From Crenothrix polyspora (GTDB taxonomy: Bacteria; Pseudomonadota; Gammaproteobacteria; Methylococcales; Methylomonadaceae): DNA of 64,000 bases. Positions 39,311 through 48,255 of this stretch are shown here, piece after piece. Location of the stretch: the NCBI RefSeq assembly GCF_900163755.1, contig NZ_FUKI01000156.1, positions 1 through 64,000 on the forward strand, read 5' to 3'. Below the pieces are notes generated by a model that worked only from the letters and a program-made list of their open reading frames with translations, had not been told where the DNA came from and did not search any database. How positions within the stretch are numbered: position 1 is the first letter of the stretch; each line of letters begins with the position of its first letter. Made by a program: the position numbers and the translations under genes.

Positions 39311-40198
39311 TCAGCTGTGGTAGCCGCTGCTCCAGTTGAGTTTAGTGCGAAGTATCTGAAAAAAATCATGGCCTTCGGGGTGTAATATCCGTATCGGCTT
39401 AGGGTCTTTTTTAATACAAATTTTATCACTGATCAGCACGTCCGGTATTTCAATATGATCACAAGTGACCTGCGCGTTGATCTGCTTAGTTTGGCAAAAA
39501 CTGATCTCAATTTCTGCTGAATCATGGACGACTATCGGACGATTGGATAAGGTGTGCGGATTCAGCGGCACTAATACCAAGGCGTTTAAAGACGGGTATA
39601 AAATCGGCCCACCCGCCGACAGCGAATACGCAGTGGATCCGGTCGGTGTTGACACGATCAAGCCATCAGAACGTTGCGAGTTTAAAAATACCCCGTCAAT
39701 TTTGGTGGTAATTTCAATCATGCTCGGCGTTACCCAACGATGCACCACCACTTCATTAACGGCGGTTTCCTCGTGGATAACACGCGCATCACGGATAATT
39801 TTAGTACGCAGTAAATAGCGGTGTTCTTCGGTGTAATGACCATTTAAGATGGCTTGTAATTTCTCGGTTAAATCATTTGGAGATATATCCACCAAAAATC
39901 CCAAACGCCCAAGATTAATGCCGATAAGCGGGATGTTATAATCCACAATAGCGCGTGCTGCCGAAAGAAACGTACCGTCACCGCCAACCGCAATCATTAA
40001 GTCACAACGTTTACCTATGTCGCTGATGGCACAGGTTTCTACCGACAAATTATCGACATAGCGGGCATTATCTTTGGCGATGACCACGGCATAATCGCGC
40101 TGTTTAAGAAAATCACATAAAGTGGTTAATGTGGTGGTGATACTCGGATCTTTGAGTCTGCCAATAATACCTACGGTTTTAAAAGTAGTGTGCATCAT
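39311..40198 (-). CDS. nadK: NAD kinase
   Basis: About 295 residues from the first ATG of MMHTTFKTVGIIGR. Family signatures are the GGDGT box (AVGGDGTFLSAARA), the conserved NLGRLGFL and the TGSTAYSLSAGGPI block. The enzyme makes NADP from NAD and ATP. The nadK-recN order is common in gammaproteobacteria. No clear ribosome site marks the start, and an ATG at 40219 is an alternative. Confidence 0.95.
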   Translation of the reverse strand: MMHTTFKTVGIIGRLKDPSITTTLTTLCDFLKQRDYAVVIAKDNARYVDNLSVETCAISDIGKRCDLMIAVGGDGTFLSAARAIVDYNIPLIGINLGRLGFLVDISPNDLTEKLQAILNGHYTEEHRYLLRTKIIRDARVIHEETAVNEVVVHRWVTPSMIEITTKIDGVFLNSQRSDGLIVSTPTGSTAYSLSAGGPILYPSLNALVLVPLNPHTLSNRPIVVHDSAEIEISFCQTKQINAQVTCDHIEIPDVLISDKICIKKDPKPIRILHPEGHDFFQILRTKLNWSSGYHS

Positions 40199-40277
40199 GC
40201 AATACAAATTAAAGGACAAGGCATTTGATTATACAAAAAATTGGCACTAAGGCTACGGGTTTTACTGACTAAAAACT

Positions 40278-40411
40278 GGCTACTCACTTAAGGCGGGACA
40301 GTTTTAGGTTAAGCCGTTCGTGGTGAGCTTGTCGAACCATGAATAACAGCCTTCGACAAGCTCAGGCCGAACGGTAGTTGTAGTTTATTGTCCCGTCTTA
40401 AGTGGATAGCC
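40278..40411. mobile_element. Miniature inverted-repeat element, family C copy 2
   Basis: A 134-bp element with ends GGCTACTCACTTAAGGCGGG and CCCGTCTTAAGTGGATAGCC. TAAAAACT stands immediately outside both ends. The core (GAGCTTGTCGAACCATGAA and CCTTCGACAAGCTCAGG) is inside. Confidence 0.75.
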
Positions 40412-40530
40412 TAAAAACTGGCCAGCAACTTAAAACGGGACAGCAATAAAACCGTTCGTGGCGAGCTTGTTGAGCCATGAACCACACGTTCTTCGACAAA
40501 CTCAGGGGAACCCAGGACGACCAGATACCC
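40412..40530. mobile_element. Partial family C element, copy 3
   Basis: It follows copy 2 directly. The left end (GGCCAGCAACTTAAAACGGG) and the core (GAGCTTGTTGAGCCATGAACC, TTCTTCGACAAACTCAGG) are recognisable, while the right end has decayed. Confidence 0.55.
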
Positions 40531-40540
40531 CGTCATAAAT

Positions 40541-40605
40541 ATAAGTATCTACACAGTTTTTCCTGAATTCTGGGATGATGCAGGAAAAGTTGTGTAGATA
40601 CTTAT
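40541..40605. repeat. Long perfect-arm palindrome
   Basis: ATAAGTATCTACACA (40541-40555) pairs exactly with TGTGTAGATACTTAT (40591-40605), and inner arms TTTTCCTG and CAGGAAAA extend the stem. It would form a strong cruciform or RNA hairpin. I see no second copy in the window. Confidence 0.7.
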
Positions 40606-40668
40606 GCCTTAAAACAGACAAACACCCATCCATGATTTTTGTGTTTTCTGTGGACAATATCGGCGGGT

Positions 40669-41223
40669 TCACCCCCGATTTTTGAAGTACTCCAGTGTCA
40701 TAAACAAGGCGGCGATTGATCTTGCTTCAGTACACTCGCCGGTCGCCAATAAGGCGTTAATTTGGTTGAGTTTCCAGGGGATAACTTCCAGTTCTTCGGG
40801 TTCATCGCCGATCAGTCGTTCTTCGTACAAATCCTGGGCGATAACAATTTCGGTCATGTGTTCAAGATAGGATGGCGCAATCGAAAATGAACTCAAATGG
40901 TGCAGACTTCTTGCGCCATAACCGACTTCTTCTTTGAGCTCACGATTGGCTGCTTCTAAAAAAGATTCACCGCAATCGGTTTTGCCTTTGGGCAAGCCTA
41001 ATTCATAGCGGTGTACGCCGGCTGAATATTCCCTGATCAGTAATACTGTTTCTGCATCTAGCATGGGTACAATGAGTACGGCGCTGGTGTCGCTATTGCT
41101 GCGTGCCAGACGTTCGTAATTGCGCCGTTCGCCATTACTGAATTCAATTTCCAGTGCTTCAATGCGAAATAAGCGACTTTTTGAGACGGTGGTTTTAGTG
41201 AGAATGGTCGGTTTTTCAGCCAT
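40669..41223 (-). CDS. nudE: Nudix hydrolase NudE (ADP-compounds hydrolase)
   Basis: A 184-residue protein close to the length of E. coli NudE. The complete Nudix box is GLPKGKTDCGESFLEAANRE followed by LKEEVGYG. NudE hydrolyses ADP-ribose, NADH and diadenosine phosphates. It is divergent from yrfG across 45 bp, the same pairing as in E. coli, which supports the specific name. Confidence 0.9.
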   Translation of the reverse strand: MAEKPTILTKTTVSKSRLFRIEALEIEFSNGERRNYERLARSNSDTSAVLIVPMLDAETVLLIREYSAGVHRYELGLPKGKTDCGESFLEAANRELKEEVGYGARSLHHLSSFSIAPSYLEHMTEIVIAQDLYEERLIGDEPEELEVIPWKLNQINALLATGECTEARSIAALFMTLEYFKNRG

Positions 41224-41268
41224 TGTGGTATTTTATACGGTGAATTTTGTTAAATATAACGTACTCTG

Positions 41269-41925
41269 ATGATAGATTGGAAGCAAATTGATACCGTGTT
41301 GTTGGATATGGACGGCACATTACTGGATTTAAATTTTGATAATTATTTCTGGAAAGAATTTGTGCCGCTTAAGTTTGCCGCGCAGCACGGCTTATCGGTT
41401 GAAATAGCCAAACAACAGTTAGAGCCGCGCTTTAAAAGTAAAGAAGGGCAACTGGAGTGGTATTGTCTGGATTACTGGAGTAACGCTTTACAGTTAGATA
41501 TTGCTGGCTTAAAAGCCGAAATTTCCGAGTTGATTGCGGTGTTGCCGCATGTGCTTGAATTTTTAGAGAAGTTGCAACATAGCCCGCGCAAAGTGATATT
41601 AGTCACCAATGCACACCGTGATAGCTTGTCACTTAAAATGCACAAAACTGCCTTACAGTCTTATTTTGATGACATTATCAGCTCGCACGATGTGGGATTG
41701 CCTAAAGAGCATCAAGGCTTTTGGCAGAGCCTGCAAAACACGCAGGTGTTTGAAAATCACAATACGGTGTTAATTGATGATAGTCTGGCTGTGTTACATT
41801 CAGCCAGACAATTTGGTATTGCGCACCTGGTGTCTATTAGCAAGCCGGACAGCCAGTTACCTAATCGACAGATTACCGATTATCCCGCCATTGAAGATTT
41901 TAGGGCGTTGATGGTCGGGCTTTAG
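41269..41925 (+). CDS. yrfG: GMP/IMP nucleotidase YrfG (HAD family)
   Basis: A 218-residue HAD phosphatase with motif I LLDMDGTLLDLNFDNYFWKE, motif II (VILVTNAH) and motif III/IV (VGLPKEHQGFW, VLIDDSLAVLHSA). YrfG dephosphorylates purine 5'-nucleotides. The divergent pairing with nudE supports the call. The last 26 bp overlap the 3' end of rhlB on the other strand. Confidence 0.88.
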   Translation: MIDWKQIDTVLLDMDGTLLDLNFDNYFWKEFVPLKFAAQHGLSVEIAKQQLEPRFKSKEGQLEWYCLDYWSNALQLDIAGLKAEISELIAVLPHVLEFLEKLQHSPRKVILVTNAHRDSLSLKMHKTALQSYFDDIISSHDVGLPKEHQGFWQSLQNTQVFENHNTVLIDDSLAVLHSARQFGIAHLVSISKPDSQLPNRQITDYPAIEDFRALMVGL

Positions 41926-43258
41926 GCGCTCGTGATGTGCTAGAAGCTGAGCTTGGGCGCGGTTTTTGTGGTCTGGGCTTGGCAGGTCTTTTTTCAGGAA
42001 TAATGAGTTCTGCTAACAGGTCAGCAGTAATTGGCTTAACGGGAATTTTTTGGCCAATATAGTCTTCAATATCGGGCATGGAGTAGGCATATTCTTCACA
42101 GATAAAACTGATTGCCTCGCCGCTGGCACCAAAGCGTGCGGTTCTGCCAATTCTATGCACGTAGTCTTCAACATCTTGTGGCAAATCGTAGTTAAACACA
42201 TGCGAAACATCGGCAATGTGTAAGCCTCGTGCCGCCACATCGGTTGCAATTAATAAGGTAATTTTATTATCCTGAAAATCAGTCAGTAGCCGCTGACGTT
42301 TATCTTGCGGCACATCGCCACTCAGTGCGGCTGTTTTATAGCCGTTGGCGTTTAAATAATCATCCAACTGTTCGGCACAGCGCTTAGTATTGACAAAAAT
42401 AATACTGCGTAGCGGTTGATACTGCCGCAATATACCGACCAATAACGGTAGTTTTTGCTGATTAGACGGGCAAAACGCGCTTTGCTCAATGGCTTTAGAG
42501 GTCACATCTTCGCTTTCAATGCGTACCAGCACCGGATTGTTCATGTGCTCATAAGCCAATTCCGTCACTTTGTAAGACAGGGTGGCGGAGAACAGCATGT
42601 TTAAACGTTGATCTGGCGCAGGCATGCGGCGTAGCAAAAAGCGGATATCTTTAATAAAACCTAAATCGAACATGCGATCCGCTTCATCCAATACCGTCAC
42701 TTGTACATTATTGAGCGTGAAAGCATTTTGCTTGTAAAAATCAATAATACGCCCCGGTGTGCCAATAATAATATCCACATTGGCTTTGACGGCATCTAAT
42801 TGTTTTTGGTAATCAGTGCCACCGTAAATCAGGGCAAATTTTAAATCAAGGTGTTTGCTGAGCAACAGTGCATCTTTGTGGATTTGTATGGCTAGCTCGC
42901 GTGTTGGCGCAAGAATAATGGCTCTAGGGTATTTAACAGGATTAGTTTGGGGTAATCTGGTGGCGGCAACAGATTTTTCTGCAAGGTCGTCATCGTCATC
43001 ATCGTAATGAAGATGATCGTCTTCCTCATACTCAATTTCATTAATGAGATGCTGAAACGTGGCCAGTAAAAAGGTTGCGGTTTTACCGGTACCGGTTTGC
43101 GCTTGTCCGGCAATATCTTTGCCGCGCAGCAGTAATGGCAACGCTTTGTCTTGTATGGGCGTGCAGTGATTAAAATGGGCCTCATTAAGACTGCGGAGGA
43201 TGGGATCAGATAATTCGAGATTACTGAAGCGGGTGTGTGTTAAATGTTTATCGTTCAT
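41900..43258 (-). CDS. rhlB: DEAD-box RNA helicase RhlB
   Basis: The 452-residue helicase has the Q motif (FSNLELSDPILRSL), Walker A AQTGTGKTATF, DEAD in VLDEADRMFDLG, SAT, and the C-terminal HRIGRTARFG. It has an unusual acidic insert (about residues 77-95, YEEDDHLHYDDDDDDLAE) soon after Walker A, and a Lys/Arg/Pro-rich tail (KRPAKPRPQKPRPSSAS) for RNA binding. RhlB unwinds RNA in the degradosome. The divergent trxA-rho pair is the standard neighbourhood of rhlB in gammaproteobacteria. Confidence 0.92.
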   Translation of the reverse strand: MNDKHLTHTRFSNLELSDPILRSLNEAHFNHCTPIQDKALPLLLRGKDIAGQAQTGTGKTATFLLATFQHLINEIEYEEDDHLHYDDDDDDLAEKSVAATRLPQTNPVKYPRAIILAPTRELAIQIHKDALLLSKHLDLKFALIYGGTDYQKQLDAVKANVDIIIGTPGRIIDFYKQNAFTLNNVQVTVLDEADRMFDLGFIKDIRFLLRRMPAPDQRLNMLFSATLSYKVTELAYEHMNNPVLVRIESEDVTSKAIEQSAFCPSNQQKLPLLVGILRQYQPLRSIIFVNTKRCAEQLDDYLNANGYKTAALSGDVPQDKRQRLLTDFQDNKITLLIATDVAARGLHIADVSHVFNYDLPQDVEDYVHRIGRTARFGASGEAISFICEEYAYSMPDIEDYIGQKIPVKPITADLLAELIIPEKRPAKPRPQKPRPSSASSTSRAPKARPSTP

Positions 43259-43350
43259 GTGCTATAGCATAACGTAAAAATGCATTGGTTTAAAATTCAT
43301 TGACTCATTAAGTGATCCCTCCTATAGTCTAAGTTTTTGGGAGACAAACC

Positions 43351-43683
43351 GTGAGCGATGCCGTTCTTCATGTAACAGACAGTGAATTTAACGAAAAAGT
43401 AATTTTAGCCAGTAAAAATCAGCCAGTTTTGGTCGATTATTGGGCGGAATGGTGTGGTCCTTGTAAGCAAATAGCGCCGCTGCTCGATAAAATGGCGATT
43501 AAATATGCGGGTAAATTGACTGTTGTTAAAATCAATATTGATGAAAATTCTGCCACGCCACAACATTACGGTGTGCGTGGTATTCCAACCTTAATGATAT
43601 TCAAAGATGGCGAAGTAGAAGGTACTAAAGTAGGGGCATTGGCAGAATCTGCACTGAGCAGTTTTATTGATAGCAATATGTAA
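43351..43683 (+). CDS. trxA: Thioredoxin
   Basis: A 110-residue thioredoxin with the active site WAEWCGPCKQIAPLL and the cis-proline loop VRGIPTLMIF. It reduces cytosolic disulfides. The start codon is GTG at 43351 with GGGAGA upstream. It precedes rho, as in E. coli. Confidence 0.96.
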   Translation: MSDAVLHVTDSEFNEKVILASKNQPVLVDYWAEWCGPCKQIAPLLDKMAIKYAGKLTVVKINIDENSATPQHYGVRGIPTLMIFKDGEVEGTKVGALAESALSSFIDSNM

Positions 43684-43696
43684 ATTTATATCCTCG

Positions 43697-43731
43697 CTCA
43701 AACTCGTTACAAATGGTTGGACGAGTTTGAG
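43697..43731 (+). terminator. Terminator-like hairpin after trxA
   Basis: CTCAAACTCGT pairs with ACGAGTTTGAG, an 11-bp perfect stem with a 13-nt loop. No U-tract follows. Confidence 0.45.
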
Positions 43732-43752
43732 ACCTTAAGCTATACTTAGTCT

Positions 43753-43771
43753 GTGTGTTAATCTAACACAC
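43753..43771 (+). promoter_or_regulatory. Hairpin in the rho leader
   Basis: GTGTGTTA and TAACACAC form a perfect 8-bp stem around ATC, with flanking ATACT (43742-43746) and AGTAT (43774-43778) extending it. It lies about 105 bp upstream of the rho ATG. In other bacteria rho controls its own leader; whether this hairpin is part of that is inference. Confidence 0.4.
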
Positions 43772-43876
43772 TTAGTATATCGTCCGACAAAAACCACATC
43801 CCAATATTGTCAATCCTGTCCTGGTCGTTACTGCTGGTTATTCACAGTAGCGCTATTCTTCGAGTTATCCTTTTAT

Positions 43877-45133
43877 ATGAACCTTACCGAATTAAAACTA
43901 AAACAAATAAGTGAAGTTATTGATATAGCCGAATCTTTAGGGCTGGAAAACGTAGCCCGCGCTCGCAAGCAAGATTTAATTTTCGCTATTCTCAAAAAAC
44001 AAGCTAAAGCGGGTGATGACATTTCCGGCGACGGCGTTCTGGAAATATTACAAGATGGGTTTGGATTTTTGCGAACGCCAGGCTGCTCTTATCTCGCAGG
44101 CCCCGATGACATCTATGTTTCTCCCAGTCAAATCAGGCGCTTTTCTTTAAAAACCGGCGATACCATCACCGGAAAAATAAGACCGCCCAAAGACAACGAG
44201 CGCTATTTTGCCATGCTCAAAGTTGATCAGATCAATTTTGAACCCCCCGAAAACACCAAGAACAAAATCATTTTCTCCAACTTAACGCCGCTGTTTGCCA
44301 AAGAACGCTTTGTGCTTGAACAAGGCAACGGCACCACAGAAGATTTAACCGGTCGTATTATTGACTTAATTGCCCCGATTGGCAAAGGCCAGCGTGGTTT
44401 GATAGTCTCCCCGCCCAAAGCCGGTAAAACCATGATTTTGCAAAGTTTGGCGCAAGCCATTGCTGAACAAAATCCTGAATGTTATCTGATTGTGTTATTA
44501 ATCGACGAGCGTCCTGAAGAAGTGACCGAAATGGAACGCTGTGTACGCGGCGAGGTAATTTCCAGTACCTTTGATGAGCCCGCCACCCGCCATGTGCAAG
44601 TGGCAGAAATGGTGATCGAAAAAGCCCGTCGTTTGGTAGAACACAAACACGATGTAGTTATCTTGTTAGACTCGATCACGCGATTGGCCAGAGCCTATAA
44701 CACGGTCGTACCGTCTTCTGGCAAGATATTGACCGGTGGTGTCGATGCCAATGCCTTAGAAAAACCCAAGCGCTTTTTTGGTGCCGCCCGTAATATTGAA
44801 GAAGGTGGCAGCTTAACCATTATTGCAACGGCCTTGGTGGATACTGGTTCCAGAATGGACGAAGTCATCTACGAAGAATTTAAAGGCACTGGCAATATGG
44901 AATTACACCTGGATCGTAAGATTGCCGAAAAACGCATTTACCCTGCTATTAACATTAATCGTTCTGGTACACGGCGCGAAGAATATCTGGTTGATCCTGA
45001 CACGCTGCAAAAAACCTGGATTTTACGTAAAATTCTACAACCTATGGACGAAACCGCCGCTTCTGAATTTTTGCTGGGCAAACTGAAAGATTTTAAAACC
45101 AACGCGGAATTTTTTGATTCTATGAAGCGTTAG
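43877..45133 (+). CDS. rho: Transcription termination factor Rho
   Basis: A 418-residue Rho of normal length. It shows the N-terminal helical domain ([20 protein letters not shown]), the cold-shock-like RNA-binding domain ([20 protein letters not shown]), the ATPase P-loop ([15 protein letters not shown]), Walker B ([16 protein letters not shown]) and the Q- and R-loops. The hexamer stops transcription of untranslated RNA. It has a 193-bp leader after trxA. Confidence 0.98.
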   Translation: MNLTELKLKQISEVIDIAESLGLENVARARKQDLIFAILKKQAKAGDDISGDGVLEILQDGFGFLRTPGCSYLAGPDDIYVSPSQIRRFSLKTGDTITGKIRPPKDNERYFAMLKVDQINFEPPENTKNKIIFSNLTPLFAKERFVLEQGNGTTEDLTGRIIDLIAPIGKGQRGLIVSPPKAGKTMILQSLAQAIAEQNPECYLIVLLIDERPEEVTEMERCVRGEVISSTFDEPATRHVQVAEMVIEKARRLVEHKHDVVILLDSITRLARAYNTVVPSSGKILTGGVDANALEKPKRFFGAARNIEEGGSLTIIATALVDTGSRMDEVIYEEFKGTGNMELHLDRKIAEKRIYPAININRSGTRREEYLVDPDTLQKTWILRKILQPMDETAASEFLLGKLKDFKTNAEFFDSMKR

Positions 45134-45147
45134 ATTTACGATGGCCG

Positions 45148-45227
45148 CATCAGTTGTTAAACTCTACACCGTAGACGCAACTGATGGTTTACACTGCTGA
45201 TCAACCGTTATTAAAGCGGTTGATTGT
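45148..45227 (+). terminator. Two terminator-like hairpins after rho
   Basis: CATCAGTTG (45148-45156) pairs with CAACTGATG (45178-45186), and ATCAACCG (about 45200-45207) pairs with CGGTTGAT (about 45218-45225). Neither has a clear U-tract. Confidence 0.35.
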
Positions 45228-45260
45228 AACTGTCATTTAATCATCATGGAGATTTCGCTT

Positions 45261-45701
45261 ATGAATCGTTTGTTACCTTCATTTATCACCAGCGCTGTTT
45301 TTGTTTTATCTTTTGCCGGGGTAGGCACTGCGTTAGCAGATCCATTTGGTTTAACGGCGAATTGTGCATTACCCAATTATGTTCCTAATAAATGCGGTTT
45401 AACTATTCGACTGAATGATATTGCCACGACTGTAAAAACAATAAAGCAAGTGGTGTTTTCTGTTCAAGTGACGGACAAAAATGGTAAATTTGTGCCTAAT
45501 TCTAAATGGTATCCTGTTTACAATGCCTATAATGACACAGTAAATAATGTGACTTCTTTTGCCGCGTTTTCTACTGCCAACAATATCGCTGTTTCGTGTG
45601 GTAAATCTTACAATATAAAAGCTCACATAACCGGAAGTGCTACACCGGAAGTGTTTAATAAACAAGTGATCGCATGCCCTTCTATTAATAAAGCTCTGTA
45701 A
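45261..45701 (+). CDS. Secreted four-cysteine protein of unknown function, paralogue 1
   Basis: The 146-residue product has a signal peptide (LLPSFITSAVFVLSFAGVGT, cleaved near ALA-DP) and a beta-rich body with four Cys at LTANCALP, NKCGLTI, AVSCGKSY and VIACPS. The next gene encodes a homologue with the same Cys pattern and a near-identical start (MNRLL). I do not recognise the family. The body may be an Ig-like fold with two disulfides. The start at 45261 is chosen because GGAGA lies 9 bp upstream; an ATG at 45246 adds five residues ahead of that site. Confidence 0.7.
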   Translation: MNRLLPSFITSAVFVLSFAGVGTALADPFGLTANCALPNYVPNKCGLTIRLNDIATTVKTIKQVVFSVQVTDKNGKFVPNSKWYPVYNAYNDTVNNVTSFAAFSTANNIAVSCGKSYNIKAHITGSATPEVFNKQVIACPSINKAL

Positions 45702-45797
45702 TCTGCTCGTATTTATTCGTAAAATTTTTGTTAAACTCTGAGAAAGTCGTCACTGATTGGTGTGATGATTTTTTCATCGAAATTTTGGAGTTAGCTC

Positions 45798-46217
45798 ATG
45801 AATCGTTTATTAAACTCAAGCCTTACTGTCTCTGCTTTTGTTGCAGTGTTTGCTTTTGCAGGTACAGCGTCCGCTGCGGATACTTACGATGTGATGGCGG
45901 AATGCTCAGTATCGCATTATACCGTGCAAGGTAAATGCGGCCTGTCGATGCATCTTAGTGAAGATTATCTCAGCAAAACATCACTTAAAAAGGTGGTTTT
46001 TAAAATAAATGGCAAACCTGTACACATAGGGTACAACGACAAAACACCGTTAGCTCAAGGTAATACCTTTTCAGTGTTTTCTTTAGCAAATTCTATTCCG
46101 GTAACGTGTGGAAAAACATATACCGTTACTGCGTATGTGGTTAAAGCGACAGCAGCGGCAGAAACAAAAGTAGGTGATCCCCAGCTGGTAGTTTGCCCCG
46201 TTAAAGCTGATTTTTAA
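45798..46217 (+). CDS. Secreted four-cysteine protein of unknown function, paralogue 2
   Basis: A 139-residue homologue of the preceding protein with a signal peptide ([19 protein letters not shown]) and Cys at [23 protein letters not shown] and VVCPV. Shared blocks include [35 protein letters not shown] against FSTANNIAVSCGKSYNIKA. It has its own ribosome site (TTGGAG) and a 96-bp gap from paralogue 1, whose sequence resembles the leader of that gene, so the whole unit appears duplicated. Confidence 0.7.
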   Translation: MNRLLNSSLTVSAFVAVFAFAGTASAADTYDVMAECSVSHYTVQGKCGLSMHLSEDYLSKTSLKKVVFKINGKPVHIGYNDKTPLAQGNTFSVFSLANSIPVTCGKTYTVTAYVVKATAAAETKVGDPQLVVCPVKADF

Positions 46218-46309
46218 AAAACACATCAATTTTAGGGAAGGTTACCGCAGATGTGCGTAGCAAGCCTTCCCCCTGCTTTTCTTTTTTGTTAAAGGGACTA
46301 ACACAAATC

Positions 46310-47137
46310 ATGACCGATTTTACCCTGCTGTTACATGGCCTTATTCTGGGCGTTGTCGAAGGCTTAACCGAATTTCTCCCCGTATCTTCCACCGGACATC
46401 TCATCTTAGCAGGGCAACTGCTGGGTTTTAATGATGATAAAGGTAAGATATTTGAAATTGCTATTCAGTTTGCGGCGATTTTAGCTGTGGTGTGGGAGTA
46501 TCGTGTGCGCTTATGGCATACGGTACTGGGCTTAAAATCCGAAGCGACATCACAGCGATTAGCGTTTAATTTGATTATTGCGTTTTTACCGTCTGCAATT
46601 TTAGGTTTTTTGTTTTTAAAGCAAATTAAATTTTATTTGTTTAATCCGACCGTGGTCGCGTCTGCGTTAATTATTGGCGGGGTGATTATTTTGTGGGCGG
46701 AGCGTCGCCAGCATACACTTCATGCGGAAACAGTGGATGAAATGACCTGGAAGGATGCGTTAAAAGTCGGCTTTGCACAGGCGTTAGCCATGATTCCCGG
46801 CACGTCTCGCTCTGGAGCAACTATTATTGGTGGGTTGTTTTTTGGTTTGTCGCGTAAAACGGCAGCGGAGTTCTCATTTTTCCTCGCTATTCCTACTATG
46901 TTTGCCGCCACATTTTACGATGTCTACAAAAACCGCGACTTGTTCAGTGTTGACGATATCGGTTTGTTTGCAGTAGGCGGCATTGTGTCTTTTATCAGTG
47001 CATTTTTTGCCGTGCGTGGTTTAATCCATTTTATCAGCAAGCATGATTTTACCGTGTTTGCCTGGTACCGGATTGTGTTTGGTATTTTGGTGTTGGTGTC
47101 AGCGCACATGGGCTGGGTGGATTGGGGGCAGCATTAA
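46310..47137 (+). CDS. uppP: Undecaprenyl-diphosphatase UppP (BacA)
   Basis: The start at 46310 ([14 protein letters not shown]) gives 275 residues, the family length; the upstream in-frame ATG at 46253 adds a non-hydrophobic tail. The active-site motifs [18 protein letters not shown] and [20 protein letters not shown] are intact among about eight membrane helices. It recycles the lipid carrier for peptidoglycan synthesis and can confer bacitracin resistance. Confidence 0.96.
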   Translation: MTDFTLLLHGLILGVVEGLTEFLPVSSTGHLILAGQLLGFNDDKGKIFEIAIQFAAILAVVWEYRVRLWHTVLGLKSEATSQRLAFNLIIAFLPSAILGFLFLKQIKFYLFNPTVVASALIIGGVIILWAERRQHTLHAETVDEMTWKDALKVGFAQALAMIPGTSRSGATIIGGLFFGLSRKTAAEFSFFLAIPTMFAATFYDVYKNRDLFSVDDIGLFAVGGIVSFISAFFAVRGLIHFISKHDFTVFAWYRIVFGILVLVSAHMGWVDWGQH

Positions 47138-47156
47138 TTACCTGCGTCTTTTCAGC

Positions 47157-47298
47157 GCTACCCACATAAGACGGGACACAGTACAAGGATTAACCGTTCG
47201 CTTTGAGCTTGTCGAAGGGTGGGTGGTTAAACCGATCATGGTTCGACAAGCTCACCACGAACAGCCTAACCTGAAACTGTCCCACCTTAAGTGCTAGC
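47157..47298. mobile_element. Miniature inverted-repeat element, family C copy 4
   Basis: A 142-bp element with ends GCTACCCACATAAGACGGGA and TCCCACCTTAAGTGCTAGC, and an inner region (GAGCTTGTCGAAGGGTGGG...GTTCGACAAGCTCACCACGA) close to copy 1. It fills the gap between the convergent uppP and OmpA-family genes. Clear flanking direct repeats are not seen. Confidence 0.7.
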
Positions 47299-47309
47299 TC
47301 TATTTTCTA

Positions 47310-48173
47310 TTATTCGCTGATTTCAATACGACGATTACGCTTACGACCCTCTTCGGTAGCGTTGTCATCTAGGGGCGTATCTGCCCCCGCACCTTCTACT
47401 GTCAAATGCTCGGCAGGCACACCCGAATTGACCAAAAAGCGCATCACGGCTTTAGCGCGTTTAAGAGACAGGATGTGATTGTCCTTTGGATAACCGATAT
47501 TATCAGTATGGCCGACAATTTTTAAATGACGGGTATCATTCTTCAGTAGCTCAACAATTTCTAATAAGCGTGGCGCAGATGCAGGCGGTAAGCGTGCGCT
47601 GCCATTGCCAAACTCAATAGATTCGCGCACGATAATTTTAGTATCCACGGGTTCAATTACCGGTGGCGCAGGAGTTGGGGCTACCGGTTCAACCACGGCT
47701 CGTTTGGCCGCTATGACAGGCGGTGGCGGAGCTATTGGGGCTATTGGTTTAACCACAACCGCTTTGGGTATTGCAATCGGTGGTGGATTTATAATAACCG
47801 GTTTGGGCTTAACCGGTTTAATTACCGGTGTGGGTGTTTGCAAAACAACATGCGTGGCTTTAATAGCCGGTACTGTTTGAGGCAAAGTAGTTAAAACCAC
47901 GGGTGCTGGGGCTTCTATTGCGGCTATCACCGGTTTATTAATTACTACTGCCGGCGTTTTTACCGTAGCTGTTGTGGCATAGGCTTGTGGTGTGGTTACT
48001 GCGGCTGTATTTAAATGCAGTGATTTTGCAATAGGTTGCGTAGGCTTAGGTTTAACGGCGTAATGCCAAACACCGGCTAGCATGGCAAAAGACAGTAGAA
48101 TACCTATTAGGGTATCGTAACAGTCGTCATCGGATTTTTTTTGCAGTAAGACAGGTTGATCTTGGGGCAGCAT
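47310..48173 (-). CDS. OmpA-family peptidoglycan-binding protein with proline-rich linker
   Basis: A 287-residue protein with one N-terminal membrane helix (TLIGILLSFAMLAGVWHYAV), an Ala/Pro/Val/Lys-rich linker of about 130 residues (APTPAPPVIEPVD), and a C-terminal OmpA-like domain (LKIVGHTDNIGYPKDNHILS, LSLKRAKAVMRFL, RKRNRRIEIS). The domain binds diaminopimelate in the cell wall. Topology suggests an inner-membrane anchor reaching the wall. The gene for an MscS-like channel lies 82 bp upstream on the same strand, with a hairpin between them. Confidence 0.85.
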   Translation of the reverse strand: MLPQDQPVLLQKKSDDDCYDTLIGILLSFAMLAGVWHYAVKPKPTQPIAKSLHLNTAAVTTPQAYATTATVKTPAVVINKPVIAAIEAPAPVVLTTLPQTVPAIKATHVVLQTPTPVIKPVKPKPVIINPPPIAIPKAVVVKPIAPIAPPPPVIAAKRAVVEPVAPTPAPPVIEPVDTKIIVRESIEFGNGSARLPPASAPRLLEIVELLKNDTRHLKIVGHTDNIGYPKDNHILSLKRAKAVMRFLVNSGVPAEHLTVEGAGADTPLDDNATEEGRKRNRRIEISE

Positions 48174-48206
48174 AATAGCTCTCCTTGAAACAGGTGAAGG
48201 ATGTAA

Positions 48207-48234
48207 ACAACTGAGCGCTTTAGCGCCCAGTTGT
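48207..48234 (-). terminator. Hairpin between the MscS-like and OmpA-family genes
   Basis: A 12-bp stem (ACAACTGGGCGC with GCGCTCAGTTGT on the minus strand, one G-T pair) with loop TAAA. On the minus strand it is followed by a short TTTA, so it may be a weak terminator or attenuator between the two genes. Confidence 0.5.
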
Positions 48235-48255
48235 TGTATTGAACGCGCGGCGTAA

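Larger units (their letters stand above)
40220..40668. other. Repeat-dense intergenic cluster between nadK and nudE
   Basis: This gap is almost wholly made of repeats: family C elements at 40278-40411 and 40412-40530, a long palindrome at 40541-40605 and half of a family E palindrome at 40635-40656. No gene is seen. Confidence 0.7.
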
